From positions 62,001 to 126,000 of the forward strand of contig JASAND010028644.1 of assembly GCA_030248195.1 (NCBI GenBank): a stretch of DNA of 64,000 nt, written 5' to 3'. Each line of letters begins with the position of its first letter. Within the stretch, counting starts at the first letter, position 1. This DNA comes from Trissonchulus latispiculum (taxonomy: Eukaryota; Nematoda; Enoplea; Enoplida; Ironidae). Made by a program: the position numbers and the translations under genes. The notes beneath the pieces are model-generated. The model made no database searches and was not told the origin of the DNA. It saw nothing but the letters and a program-made list of their open reading frames with translations. This document shows positions 1 through 11,239 of this stretch, piece by piece.

Positions 1-74
1 AGTTTCATCCACTTTCATAAAGAATTAAAGCCTATAGGGTCAAATTTACACAAAACGATACCCGCACCCTAAAT
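1..74 (-). mobile_element. Truncated end of a TTAA-type (C family) element
   Basis: The first 74 bases are the reverse complement, with some mismatches, of the left end of the elements at 1,320 and 46,393: a terminus resembling GGTGCTGGTATC, then the segment ending in GAAAGTGGATGAAACT. The element is cut by the window edge and points away from the copy at 1,320, so 75-1,319 lies between two inverted copies. Confidence 0.7.
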
Positions 75-840
75 AGAACAGGATTTTCTTCGAATAATTG
101 ATGCTGACTTGCGCAACTTTGGCATTATAAGCAGCGACCGCTTCGCTCAAAGCTGCGCGGTCCCCCTGATTTTGCTTGCGCGCTGTGCGGTCCCCCTAGA
201 ATTTAGGGTGTACCTGGTACACCCTCAGTACACCCCTTGCGCATGTATGTCAGCGACTAAAATGAGAACTGAAAAAGAACTAAAAAAACTGAAAAGTTCG
301 CGCGAACAGGGCAGACGGAGGGAATCCCCTATTCGACGCACAGAGCTGGTTTTGATTATTTTAGTCGCCGAGTAGACTCCTTATTCGGCGCACAGAGCTG
401 GTTTCGATTATTTTAGTCGCCGAGACGATTCCCTATTCGGCACACAAAGCTGGTCTCTGTCATTTTAGTCGCTGAGAAACGGCATTTTTCCGCTTCAGCA
501 GAATCTCAATTGTAACCATGCACCGTGTATTTAACATTCAAGTCTTTCCTTATTCTACCAAGTTGGTTGCCCGTCGAGGGCATTTCCCTCCCTAGTTTAT
601 TTCCATGGGTTCACTCGTTAATTTGAGCCTTCTTCGCAAAAATTTGTCTGCAAATATTCCTACTTTTTTTCGGAAAATTCCTACTTTTTTACAAAATATT
701 CCTGCAATTTTTCCTACATTTTTGATTTTGGGTAGTACGAGGCCTGTTGTCTGCGCGCAAGGAATTCATTGCAATTAAAAGATATCGAGATTTGCCTCTT
801 TTTCGAAACAGTTTGTTTTATGGGAGAGTAATATTTGAAA
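75..840. other. No recognisable gene
   Basis: This stretch has a 52-bp tandem repeat (separate entry) and, near 655-720, irregular iterations of TTCCTACTTTTTT. The short reading frame at 109-375 shows no known domain and partly overlaps the tandem repeat, so it is not called. Confidence 0.5.
325..480. repeat. 52-bp tandem repeat, three units
   Basis: Three adjacent units contain CACAGAGCTGGTTTCGATTA (varied) followed by TTTTAGTCGCCGAG. Spacing between equivalent bases is 52 bp. The third unit is the most diverged. Confidence 0.75.
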
Positions 841-925
841 GGGAAAATTTGACGCAATGTGTAAAATCTGGACATTGTTTGGTCTGGGGCCAGCGGAGTA
901 ATAGACCGATCGGACTCAAACTTTG
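841..925 (+). repeat. Dispersed repeat, copy also at 21,506-21,590
   Basis: About 85 bp containing TTGACGCAATGTGTAAAATC and GGACCGATCGGACTGAAACT-like sequence recur in the same orientation at 21,506-21,590 with few changes. Some similarity continues upstream, with TTTTTCCGCTTCAGCA at 488 and 21,428, so both may belong to one larger diverged element. Confidence 0.65.
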
Positions 926-983
926 TGTGTGAAGAGCCTGTGGGCAGGGAAAATGCTGTGATAATATGCTGTGAAAATTTCAG

Positions 984-1222
984 CCTGAATACTTGGTGCC
1001 TGACTGCTCAATACATAATGATGGATGATACTGAAATGGGTGGCCTCGCAAGCTTTATGGGCCACACCTTCAAAATCCATGGAGATTTTCATCGCCTTCC
1101 ACAGCAGACTCTTCAAATCGCTGCGGTGTCAAAAATCCTCATGGCGCTTGATCAGAATAAGATAGATTATTCTGTCCTCGGAAAAACCTTAGACGATTTG
1201 GTGAAAGAATTCGATGCCTCAG
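984..1222 (+). CDS. Candidate internal exon of an unidentified protein
   Basis: An open frame runs between a plausible acceptor (ATTTCAG at 977-983) and donor (CTCAG|GTATTAG at 1,222/1,223). Its peptide is non-repetitive and protein-like, with the core GGLASFMGHTFKIHGDF followed by HRLP, then a helix-like stretch around AAVSKILMALDQ. The pattern FMGH-x4-H-x2-F-x-RLP resembles a segment I associate with a widespread family of uncharacterised, possibly transposon-derived metazoan proteins, but I cannot name it with confidence. No neighbouring exon is recognised, and a TTAA element begins about 100 bp downstream. It could be an exon of a live gene or a captured relic. Confidence 0.35.
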
Positions 1223-1319
1223 GTATTAGTTTTCTTTCTTTTTTCCTTTCTGCCTGAGCTACATTTCTGACGAGTCAAACCTATCTTCTCCCACATAGTT
1301 ATTCCTGTCATTCCTATAC

Positions 1320-2336
1320 TTAAGGTGCTGGTATCGCTTTGTGTAAATTCGACCCTACAAGCTTCAATTATTCATGAAAGTGGATGAAACTTTCCAAATA
1401 CATTATTTTCGTGCTCCTTAACATTCTGGGACCAGTCCCGGATTTTTAGGTGCAAAGATAGGAAAGTTTTAGCTTTTGCCATTATTCTCTCAGTACGTAG
1501 TTGATACACCGGATTGGTTGTTATGGCTGGAAAAAGGGCGCCAAAATAAACATTTTTGCTTTTACAACTTTTGACCTACCTCTAATGGTTAAGGCAGCAT
1601 AAGCCAAAAACTACTTTTAGGGTCAAAAAATGGCCATTTTTGAAGAAATCAGTTTTTTCAAAATTACTGACAAATCTTACAAGCAATTTTGGCTTATTTA
1701 TACTCAATCGATACACCGTCCAATTGCGCATTTTATGAATACCTATTCGCTGGAGTTCGTTGCTTTAAGCTGGAGAATTCGTCGAAAAACCATTTTGGCA
1801 AAATTGCGATTATTTTGTTTTGAACATTGATTTCTCAAAAACTACCCAATGGATTCGTGTGATTTTTGGCTGAATGAAAACTCACCCTATTGCGGAGGGA
1901 CATTTTTCTTGGTTTGAGCTAAAACAGCTCCAGTTGTGAGAAAACTGAATAGAAATTTGCGAAATTTCGTGTCATCGCGCATTTGCCGGATTTTCTGGAG
2001 TATTGAGACTTGGTGAGCCAAATCCAAAAAAATGTACCTCGGCCCACATGTCCTCTATATCATGGCACAAGAAGAAATTTTGGCTGATTCTACAGTTTTG
2101 AGAAATCAATGTTCAAAAATTTTTGGTCTGTATTCAGTCTGTCAGATGTCAGCATGTCGGCAATTGTTTGGTATTTTTTTTGCCAATTTTGCTAGTTTCT
2201 TAAGCTCACGTGGATGTACAGAGAATAAGCTTTAAAACGATGTATAAAGCTCTTTCTAACTCCCAAAATTGCGAAAGCTACAGCGTTTCAAAAAATCACC
2301 ACAAAAGCACTGCACAAAAGGATACCACCACCTTAA
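1320..2336 (+). mobile_element. TTAA-bounded non-autonomous element (C family, copy 1)
   Basis: The 1,017-bp unit starts TTAAGGTGCTGGTATC and ends GATACCACCACCTTAA, near-perfect terminal inverted repeats with TTAA at both ends. A close copy lies at 46,393-47,408. TTAA target sites are typical of piggyBac-type transposition. No transposase frame is present, so this is a MITE-like derivative. Confidence 0.8.
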
Positions 2337-3354
2337 GGTGCTGGTTCGGGTTCGTGTATTTTTGGGCTTTAAAAGCGCAATTGTCGTTGAAATTTATTCA
2401 AATTTGCTACAATTACATTATTTACCCTATAAGACATGTTAGAAAAGTCGCGGCTTGAAAATTCGAGTTTTGGAGAAATTAGCTTTATTCCGCCATAACT
2501 TGCACTGTGACCACCCTACATGGATGAACTTATAGTCATTCGAATCCTCTCACCAAGACCTACAACTTTGCTCTTGAGAGTTTTCTTCGATTAATTAAGG
2601 TTTAAGAGATAACAGCGAAAATTGATTTTCGAGGTCCAAAACCGGCCATTTTTCGAAAAATCAAATATTGCAAGATTTCGACAGCTTCAACAGCGCTGGT
2701 CCGTCGATCAAGTATTGTCCATATTTGTGGTCCTAAAGGACATCTTACGCCCAAAGGAGAGCTCTCTACGGTATCTCTGCCGGCGCACAGCAGCGAAAAT
2801 GTGAAATTTTGAAAATCGCAACTAGATTGTTTTGAACACGGATTTCTCTCAACTCATGCAATCAACTAAAAAAACAGCTTTACACACGTATTTTTGAGAC
2901 AATTGCCGAGGGCTATTTTTCATGGTTTTGCATTTTGACTTTCAGTTCGAGAGAAATAAGCGTCCAAACTTGAAAATTTTGACGAAAATCGGACAAAATT
3001 TACGTTTTTCTCAAAATCTTGAGCTTCTTTACTCGTTAAACAATTTCAGAAAAAATATCCCTCGGGAAGACGTTTCTTTTGAAGCCTGAACTGGTCGCTT
3101 TTCGTTAGCTTTCCCACACTCCGAGAAATCCATGTTCAAAAATTGTTTTCATGTTATTGCAAGTCGTTGTTCAAATATCATGTTGTTCAAGCCGAAGAGT
3201 TGAAATGAGACAGCTATACTGCATCTAGTTGTAACAAGCACATTCTAAGCTTTAAAATGATATAAAAATTATTGTTGAACTCCAAAAATTGAGCAAATTA
3301 CAGTCACAGCAAATTACATAAAATTTGCTGCAAATACCCGAACCAGCACCTTAA
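2333..3354 (+). mobile_element. TTAA-bounded element (C family, diverged copy 2)
   Basis: Termini are TTAAGGTGCTGGTTCGGG and CCCGAACCAGCACCTTAA. The unit directly abuts copy 1 and appears to share its TTAA. The interior is only distantly related to copy 1 but keeps similar stretches such as TTTTGAACA followed by GATTTCTC. No coding capacity is evident. Confidence 0.75.
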
Positions 3355-3825
3355 GGGGGGGGGTCCAAATTTTGGTCATTTTTCGACTTTCTCCGATTTC
3401 GCTGATTTTTGCACATTTTATGGTCCAAACGGTATAGTTTAACGAGTTTTTAAAATTAAAGTCGTAAGTCGTACGGTTGTCGAGTAACTTCACCTCAAAG
3501 TTGCGGTCTCATGTGTTAAACATAGGAGACTAAAAAGTTGCACTTTTTTGGTCTCGTGTCAAAAAATCTCGAAACTGGGCAATGCTAACCAGCCTTGTTT
3601 GGTATCATTAGAAAGTCCTGGAAGAGTATCGTGATTTGTTGGAATTAGAATTTTGATTTAAGCCTTTACATTTTTTAAATTATATAATTTTTTAAGATTT
3701 AAACAAATTTTAAATCTTCAGAAATTAATTAAAAAATGTAAGGGCCTGAATCAAAATTCTAATTCCAACAAATTACAGTACTAATCCAGGCCTTTCTAAT
3801 GTTACCAATAGGTTGCTGATGAAAG
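3351..3825 (+). mobile_element. Truncated foldback element (B family, copy 1)
   Basis: This starts TTAAGGGGGGGGGTCC at the TTAA that ends the previous element. It matches the left arm of the element at 54,993-56,927 through the shared tracts GTATAGTTTAACGAG, AAGTCGTA and GTTGTCGAGTAA. The AT-rich centre (3,650-3,770) is itself palindromic. The right arm is mostly missing, so the copy is truncated near 3,825. Confidence 0.7.
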
Positions 3826-5107
3826 CTTATTTATGGGTGTCGTCCACCTTGTTGAGTAAGTCCAGCTCCTAGCTTTTTTATGTGAAAAGTGTGAAGGAAA
3901 TATCCACAGTAATACAAAATTTGTAGCGACGACATAAAACTTGTTGGTTGCCCACCCAAAGACCCAAAGTGTGTATCATTGAATTCTCGTTTTATTGTCG
4001 AAATGGAAACGATTATGCTTTATTACGTATAAATAAAACGTCAATAGTTACGTATTTTCCATTCCTTCTTTGCTTTGCTGTAGTTTGGGCAAAATATGTA
4101 GGGTGCGAATTTTTTGCTTATTTAGCGGTACATTTTTGCTGCAGGAGTGTGTGTATTTGTATTTTTGATATCTTTTTCAAAGTCAATAATTTTATTAGAC
4201 AACATTAAACGGCAGACAATCTAAACAGTCAAAAACCTAATTTGCATAAACCAACTCATTTATGCACATAATGTTCCCCACCAACGATAATAATCACACA
4301 ACCGCTTGATATTAAAATATTGAAAAAAAAGCATTCTCTCAAACTACATACCTAATCATACATTTTCTATCTATTATGTATTTTTAAACACACACATTTC
4401 TCATTACAAACACTATTTCATTAAAGAACAACAACATTCTGCAATAAAAAAACGATTATCTCTCAATCAGATACAACAATTATCTGTTTTCGGTAAATTT
4501 GAATTATTTTGCTTCTTCTCCCTTTTCAGTTCCTCTTTCAGCAGTCGACGTTTTCAGAATTCTAACCTGTAATACACATCATCCAACTTCAACGTTTGTT
4601 ACAGGTTTCAGCTAGCTATTAATGATCTTACTTTCACTTGTTATGAGAATGCGTTATTTTCGTCTGTTGCTTCTTTTTGTTGTTGGTGCTATCCGCAAAG
4701 GGGTTTTTATAAGGGTGTTCAATCGGCACGGCGGGTGATATAAATATTACTAATTTGTCTTGTCAAATTAATCCTGTTTCTCCGTTTGTGGTTAATTTTC
4801 TTTTATTTGTTAAATACTATTTTTTTCATTTTCCTTTATTTTTTTTTATTTTTGTCTATTAATATTCGATAAATTCAATTTTTTTTATAATAGGATAACA
4901 TTAATCTTGTATGTTGGTTTATGATATACTTAAAATATTTGGAAATAAGAGAAATAAAATAAAAACCTAATGAAAAAACCCCTTATTGTTTTTGATAAAT
5001 TTTATAATACTATTATAATTTTTTAAATTATAAATAAATTATTGAAAAAATGAAAATAATTTAAAAAACAAAGTGTAGAAGGATCTCACAAACACTCCCT
5101 ATCAGCA
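3826..5107. other. AT-rich stretch without a gene
   Basis: No coding frame is convincing. Bases 4,202-4,260 recur almost unchanged at 8,042-8,100 in direct orientation, and parts of 4,780-5,000 resemble 8,100-8,210. This suggests an old direct duplication or two copies of one repeat flanking the composite element. Confidence 0.5.
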
Positions 5108-6223
5108 TTAGTCAGGTTCTTGTTTTCTTCTTCTGTTCCTCCTTTTTGTTGTTGCTGCAATGCAAAAAGGAAAGTAAGTATTATAGGGGGGCGCGAGAGC
5201 GACCCCCTATAATATGGGTGTAAAAGGCGCTGCGCGGCCCTATGAGACTCGTTCGAGCACCGTGCCAGCTCAATACTGAACGAAACTCGGCAAGTTTGGT
5301 ATCGTTGGAATCTACACGACGAGTACAACAAGTTGCAAAAAAGTTTTGGTCAAAATTTTCAACTTTGAAAATTTTCTCTTCCGGACAAGTTAGGTCCGTT
5401 TGTTTTTTTTTCTGTGTTAGTCACGCTTGGAAAAGGGCTATTTTGTGCAGAGGTGTTTGAAAGATGTGAGCATTTTCAGCCGGAAAGGTTTATATTTTCT
5501 GAATGCCGATATGGTCCCATGTGCCCCGCGCTATATTTTTTCGCTGCCTGGCCCGGCATGCCACCTGGCCGGCCGGCCAAAAGTGGCCTGACGGCGTTTT
5601 TGGCCAAAAAACGGCCATTTTGTGTCACGCCCACAGGGCTCAGGGAACAAGCTAGAGACACGCGGTTTGTTGCATGAACAAGTACGGAGGGGATACTAGT
5701 GCATAACGTTGGCCGATTTTTGATTTAGGTCCTGGACCGTTCAGGCGGCCGGCCCAAAGGAAGTCGGTCCAAATGGCCATTTTCGGAAAAGTTTCTAAGT
5801 CCCAACTCCACAGAAAATAGTCAAAAATAGGCCTAAATATGCTGTTTTGGGCCATATAGTGGGACGCATATAAGGGTTATCGGGGTCGCTGAACACGATG
5901 AGCATAGTCGCAGCTCTGTGCGGTGCTGCTATCGTGCTGTACTATTATGCAGCAACCATAGCACGCTGTCTGTAGACTTACTGTAAACGGCTAAACATAT
6001 GAAACTTGGTGAAAATTATGTCTGTAGTAAGGGGGAACTGTAGCTATGTTAGTTGGTGCACTCTCTAGCTTCCACCGTGCTGTATGTGCTGTCCCAAACA
6101 CAGCACTGTCGATAACAAGTTATTCATTCGTCACTGGTATTTGAAATTCGGCATACAGATAGTTTAGGACATGACAAACTACTATAGATACGTTTTGTAT
6201 ACTTATTACGATGTTACTATGTG

Positions 6224-6860
6224 GTTGCGCTGCAGTAGAGTGCTGCTGAAGTATAGCACGGCCTATAACTAGCTACAGGTAAGTTGCAATCGTCCGAAAT
6301 TTTGCACACAAGTGCGGCAGAGCATTGCAAATCATGCCGTATGAGTTTCCTTCACCGACAGTAAAGTTTGCATCTGGTTGCGCTGCAGTAGAGTGCTGCT
6401 GAAGTACAGCACGGCCTATAACTAGCTACAGGTAAGTTTGCAATAGTCCGAAGTTTTGCACACAAGTGTGGCAGAGCATTGCAAATCGTGCCGTATGAGT
6501 TTCCTTCACCGACAGTAAAGTTTGCATCTGGTTGCGCTGCAGTAGAGTGCTGCTGAAGTACAGCACGGCCTATAACTAGCTGCAGGTAAGTTGCAATCGT
6601 CCGAAATTTTGCACACAAGTGCGGCAGAGCATTGCAAATCATGCCGTATGAGTTTCCTTCACCGACAGTAATGTTTACATCTGGTTGCGCTGCAGTAGAG
6701 TGCTGCTGAAGTACAGCACGGCCTATAACTAGCTACAGGTAAGTTGCAATAGTCCGAAATCTTGCACACAAGTGCGGCAGAGCATTGCAAATCGTGTTTT
6801 ATGAGTTTCCTTCACTGACAGTAAAGTTTGCATTTGGTTGCGCTGCAGTAGAGTGCTATA
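6224..6860. repeat. 153-bp tandem array of E1, about four units
   Basis: The anchor GTTGCGCTGCAGTAGAGTGC occurs at 6,224, 6,377, 6,531, 6,684 and 6,837, giving spacings of 153-154 bp. Units also share ACAGCACGGCCTATAACTAG and ATGAGTTTCCTTCACCGACA. Frames across the array (for example 6,352-6,642 on the minus strand) are repeat artefacts. Confidence 0.9.
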
Positions 6861-7079
6861 TGCTAAATACAGTAACTAAAACTATTGCAGCCATGGGTAC
6901 TGGATGTTGGATTTCTGTCAAAATAGAGAAAAAGGAAGAACTTGGAACTTTTCAAGCTTCTTTGTTCTGTATATACTTTCGGTTGACGATTAATGATTGG
7001 CGGAATTTTTAAAGTTTCTTTCACACAGCTTTAACGTTTTTGCTTTTTACTGAGAACCTTAAAAATGAAATAGGACAAG

Positions 7080-7778
7080 AATAAAAATGCTCCGGTGGAG
7101 CATGAAAAATGCAATATGGGTGACACTGGGTTTTAAGCGGACAGAGGACTAGGTTTTAAAACGTTAATATGGGAGGGGCAGGTTGTAAATGCCAGGAGGA
7201 CTAGGTTAAAAGCGCACTAATATGGACCAGCTTCGCTGAACAACCCATATTCGCGGTCACTCATGCTCCACTCCACATGACATATATACGAGTAATATCT
7301 ACATTCTTCAGCTTTCAAAGCAAGCGGGACGATTTTGAAATATTAAAGCTTATTCCAAATAAACAATGCAGTTCTGATAGAAAGGTGTTCAAGGTGTTTT
7401 TTCTGCACTCTCAGCGCAGAATCTTGTGTTAAGTTGATGCGAAAAGTAGTTGACGTTATGTACGTGTATTATTAAGTTGTATATATAATAAGGAGCACGA
7501 CCAAATACTTGCAGGCCATGCTGACAAATCGTACAATTTTCCGAAGAACTGCCAATAGCAATATATAGCAAGCAGCTGCCGATAGAAACTCTGGACAGTT
7601 TTCGCGAATATGGGTTGTTCAGCGAAGCTGGTCCATATTAGTGCGCTTTTAACCTAGTCCTCCTGGCATTTACAACCTGCCCCTCCCATATTAACGTTTT
7701 AAAACCTAGTCCTCTGTCCGCTTAAAACCCAGTGTCACCCATATTGCATTTTTCATGCTCCACCGGAGCATTTTTATT
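7080..7778. repeat. Terminal inverted-repeat module of E1
   Basis: The left arm (7,080-7,255) and right arm (7,603-7,778) are near-perfect reverse complements of about 175 bp. Each arm begins at its outer end with AATAAAAATGCTCCGGTGG and carries repeated AGGACTAGGTT and AATATGG motifs. The loop of about 345 bp is AT-rich and non-coding. The same architecture closes the copies at 24,518 and 44,520. Confidence 0.9.
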
Positions 7779-8041
7779 TTGTATTTATGTCGGCAGATTG
7801 TTTGGAGAAAATATAGAAGTACTTTGTCTTTTCCGTCTTTTCCTGTTGCTCCTGTAGATGTTGATGTTATTATAGCTGTAAAATGCTCTAGCTGTCAATT
7901 TCCGTTAATTTTGTTTACGGGACACTGCTATTTAACAAGGGTAAACTTTTTCTTTGTCATGAGATAGCATTATTCCTGTTTTCCGTATAATCATATACTT
8001 AGCATTCTATGCAAACCGGTTTTTCAAAGGCAGACAACTTT

Positions 8042-8210
8042 AAACGGCAGACAATCTAAACATTCAAAAACCTAATTTGCATAAATCAACTCCCCTTATC
8101 TGTTTTTGATAAATTTTCATTAATTCACTACTTACTAATTTTCTTTAAATTTCATTAAATTAAATTTTATTTTCGTCAATAAACATTCGAAAAATTCAAT
8201 TTTTTAAGCA
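8042..8210 (+). repeat. Direct copy of the 4.2-kb repeat
   Basis: The segment with ACGGCAGACAATCTAAACA and AACCTAATTTGCATAAA matches 4,205-4,258 closely, then diverges into AT-rich sequence with shared TTTTTGATAAATTTT. Confidence 0.6.
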
Positions 8211-8339
8211 AAATTACCACAAACTCAAACTACAACACCTGTTTCAGTTTTTCCCAAAACAATTTCGATCTCAAGAACATCCCATCCAAAATTACATTAA
8301 AGTTTATTTAGTCGAAACAAACAAGGGGACAAACTTTCT

Positions 8340-8870
8340 GAAAAAGGACTTGACTAAACCCTGTCACAACGTCAGCATAGCACAAGAAAACACAGGAAAT
8401 CAAAAAACAGTGTCCTGTAAACAAAATTAGCACAACTTGACAGCTAGACGACTTTAACCGCTATAATAACATCAACATCTACAGGAGCAACAGGAAAAGA
8501 CGGAAAAGACAAAGTACTTCTATATTTTCTCCAAACTAGCTGCCGACATAAATATACTTATATACTTTCCTTTTTGCATTGCAGCAACAACAAAAAGGAG
8601 GAACAGAAGAAGAAAAACAAGAACCTGACTAAACCCTGACAACGTCAAGATAAGACAAAAAAAACACAGGAAATCAAAAACAGTGTCCTGTAAACAAAAT
8701 TAACACAACTTGACAATTAGACGACTTTACCGCTATAATAACATCAACATCTACAAGAGCAACAGGAAAAGAGGGAACAGACAAAGTAGTTCTATATTTT
8801 CTCTAACTAACTTTCGACATAAACATACTTATATACATTTCTTTTTCTATTGCAGGAACTCCATGGTTAC
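8340..8870 (+). repeat. Imperfect tandem duplication, two units of about 260-280 bp
   Basis: Both units contain CAGTGTCCTGTAAACAAAAT, ATAATAACATCAACATCTAC and a run ending in ATACTTATATAC. The first unit also forms the right arm of the interrupted inverted repeat G. Confidence 0.75.
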
Positions 8871-9989
8871 AGCCTAAAGAAGAACGAACAGAAGAACGAA
8901 ACTAGAATATAAATTACATTTATTAATTCTACGAAAACATTTTTCATATATTATTTGTGTCTATGTTAATCTTGTGAAAATAAAATCAGTGCATTCGATT
9001 TAATCTTGAACATGATAATAACGCAAATAGTAACGAGAACAGTCTAGTAAACACAGCAATTCCCTTTCACGTCCCTTTATTCTATTCTCTTGCTCTACTT
9101 TACATAGTTAACAGGAAAGTAATTTTTAGCTATCACTCTTTGTCTCTTATCAGTCTATAAGACACAGAAAGAACATGGAGTCTATCCTTTCCATATGTCA
9201 CAAGGGCTTTCTGGAGGTCCTCAAAGTTCAGTGGAAGCGTAGATAGGCTTAGTCCTTATGACAGTAGTTAGTGTGAATCGTTGCTCTTAAGATCCAATGA
9301 AGACATATCAGATTTATTGAAGGCACAGAAAGCAAGTATAGTTATATAGAGTCACACTGGGCAAGGATCACTTCAAAAGGCAAGAGTGACAGAGGCTTGA
9401 CAGAGTTTATAGCCAACACCGATTCTCAGAAAACAGGCCAATATGACACGGAACATCAGTTTATAAAGTACTCCTCGCCCCGCCCTTCCAGTCTACCGTC
9501 TCCTCCCCACCTGTGCTCGTTAATACAGTTTTTCTAGAATTCTCCTCTTAACTTGGGCTAACAATTTATCACAACTCATAAAAACAAGGGCGGTGTCTTT
9601 TAACTTTAGGTCTGACGAAGATAGTGACGCACAGTTTTTGACAGATAGAAAAGAGCACAGGAAATATAAAAACGGGAAAAGTAAGGCAAAACATTCATCA
9701 AAACTTAATCATAGAGTACAATTCCAAGAAACGCATAAAGTCACGCCGTATTCAGAAAACTCCTGGCCAATCAGAGATTAGCGCAATATCACACCTTCTA
9801 CGATGAGAACTGGTTGGTTGGAGCTGGGCTTCAATGTAACTACAAGGCATACGGTAGAAAAGTGGGGACTTAGCCGAATTTTAACAAACTTTGAAGAAAA
9901 CGCTACCTACGTACGTTTAGTTAGGGTTAAACTTTCTTATATTTAATTTGATACGTAAGCAGTTAACTTTAGTATAATTTTGAGCTTGT
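8871..9989. other. No recognised gene; one short open frame
   Basis: A 62-codon frame at 9,593-9,781 gives a hydrophilic, lysine-rich peptide and follows a TTTAG that could be an acceptor near 9,609, but no family is recognised. The rest is anonymous. Confidence 0.35.
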
Positions 9990-10240
9990 CATTAGCTAAG
10001 AATTCTACACTTGTGACACATATAAGCACAGGAGAACTTGGAATGTTTCCTTTCCTACTAAAAACAAGAGAACAAGTAGTCTCTCGTTTACTGTGGACTC
10101 CTTTCTTTGCTGATAAACACAGAAGAACAAGTAGTCTTTCGCTTCCTGAGGTGTGCTTCCTTTCCTGTAGAACAGGAGAACAAGTAGTCCCTCGTTTCCT
10201 GATAAACACTGGAGAACATGGTGTGGTGACACACGAATTG
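9990..10240. repeat. Degenerate tandem repeat with AGAACAAGTAGTC core
   Basis: AGAACAAGTAGTCTCTCG-like units recur near 10,068, 10,121 and 10,184, with TTCCTTTCCT and TGATAAACAC spacers. Several overlapping frames on both strands result from the repetition and are not called. Confidence 0.6.
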
Positions 10241-10585
10241 TGGGCCAAAAAACTAGTTTTCGGAGAAATCGCTCCCTTCTACATTTGGGGGGAGGGGTCC
10301 CCCCCTCCCCCCAGCACGCCTATGCCGCTCTTCTCTCCCTAAAATGGGGTCCAATCCAAACAAGAGAAAAATGCAAAATTTTTCTTTTTCAAAAATGCAA
10401 AAAACGCTAAACAATACTTTTAAAAACGCAATATAAATAAGTTTTTAATGAGATAAATGTCGAAAATAATATTATGTCGAAAAAAGACCAATTTTTGCTG
10501 AAAATGTTTGGGTACAATTTTTGCGTACAAGTACAAGTTTCTTGAGTGAGACCCCGCAAGCCAAATTTTGGACCTACAAACAACC

Positions 10586-11000
10586 ATAGGTGTAATGGAG
10601 ATTCGGGGTGGGTGGTGGGTTGCCCCCAACATTTGTTTGGGGGGCCCCTCTGGAGACCCCCCCAACCCTCCCATAAAACAATTTTTCATTTTTTGTGCCA
10701 AAAATAACATTTTCAGCCGTTTCTAATGCCAATAAACATTCAAACATGAAGTAATTTTGACAGTAAGTCAGGGGTTTAAAACTCGAAAACTTGATTGCCA
10801 ACATGTTTCCAAGTCCAAAATAAGGTCAATATTGAGTCAAAAAGTCTATAGTACAGTTAAAAACGTGTATTTCTCGCAAAAATAAACTTTAAGCCAAAAA
10901 TTTAGAATTTTTTAAATTTTTGCAAAATTTGCCTGACAAATTTTTGGCCATTTTTTGCGCCTTCGGCACGGCTAACTCCCCCCTTAGTTGGGGGGGACGC
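10586..11000 (-). mobile_element. CATAGGTGTA-ended element (M family), inverted copy
   Basis: Starting at CATAGGTGTAATGG, the sequence is the reverse complement of 25,574-26,057. The two share AAACATGTTGGCAATCAAG, a G-rich tract next to the terminus, and TTAGCCGTGCCGAAGGCGC-like sequence near the far end. It is non-coding. Confidence 0.65.
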
Positions 11001-11239
11001 CCTCCCCAAAAGTTATGGGGGAGGGTTGAAAAAATAGCTGGGGTGGGGTGTGAGCGGTCGACATCCAATGCAATTAACTTCAGATCTGCCAAAAAGTTAG
11101 CTCCGAAAGTCCATTGGCGTACCAAATGAAACTTAACTATAATCTAGTATGTAATACTACAGTTTCTATAACTCTAACATCAAAACAAAATCAATGGCAC
11201 TGGAACTTGTAGGTTTCTTGCACCAGTTGTGTTTAGGTC

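Larger units (their letters stand above)
5181..7782. mobile_element. Composite element, copy E1 (hairpin, array, inverted-repeat module)
   Basis: Order of parts: a terminal hairpin at 5,181-5,212 (arms about 13 bp, TATAGGGGGGCGC against GCGACCCCCTATA); about 1 kb of low-coding sequence containing GAAAAGTTTCTAAGTCCCAA and CGGGGTCGCTGAACACGATG; a 153-bp tandem array (6,224-6,860); and a terminal module with long inverted arms (7,080-7,778) ending in TTGT. The flanks rejoin to match the uninterrupted sequence at 8,540-8,600 (reverse complement), so the limits are good to about 1 bp and no target duplication is seen. Comparable copies lie at 22,853 and 42,553. A Helitron/Helentron-like non-autonomous element is a reasonable guess from the terminal hairpin, internal tandem array and absence of a duplication. 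No Rep/helicase frame is present. Confidence 0.75.
5108..8636. repeat. Interrupted inverted repeat (G family)
   Basis: Bases 5,108-5,180 joined to 7,783-7,946 are the reverse complement of 8,385-8,632, including the TTGTTGTTGCTGCAATGCAA and TGTTGATGTTATTATAG tracts. The left arm is split by a 2.6-kb insertion (5,181-7,782). The uninterrupted right arm therefore serves as an empty-site reference for that insertion. Confidence 0.75.

Noticed and set aside
6352..6642. 96-codon minus-strand frame
   Set aside because: Its peptide repeats with the 153-bp array of E1.
9980..10342. 120-codon frame with overlapping frames on the other strand
   Set aside because: It follows the AGAACAAGTAGTC tandem repeat and a G/C-rich tract; no domain.
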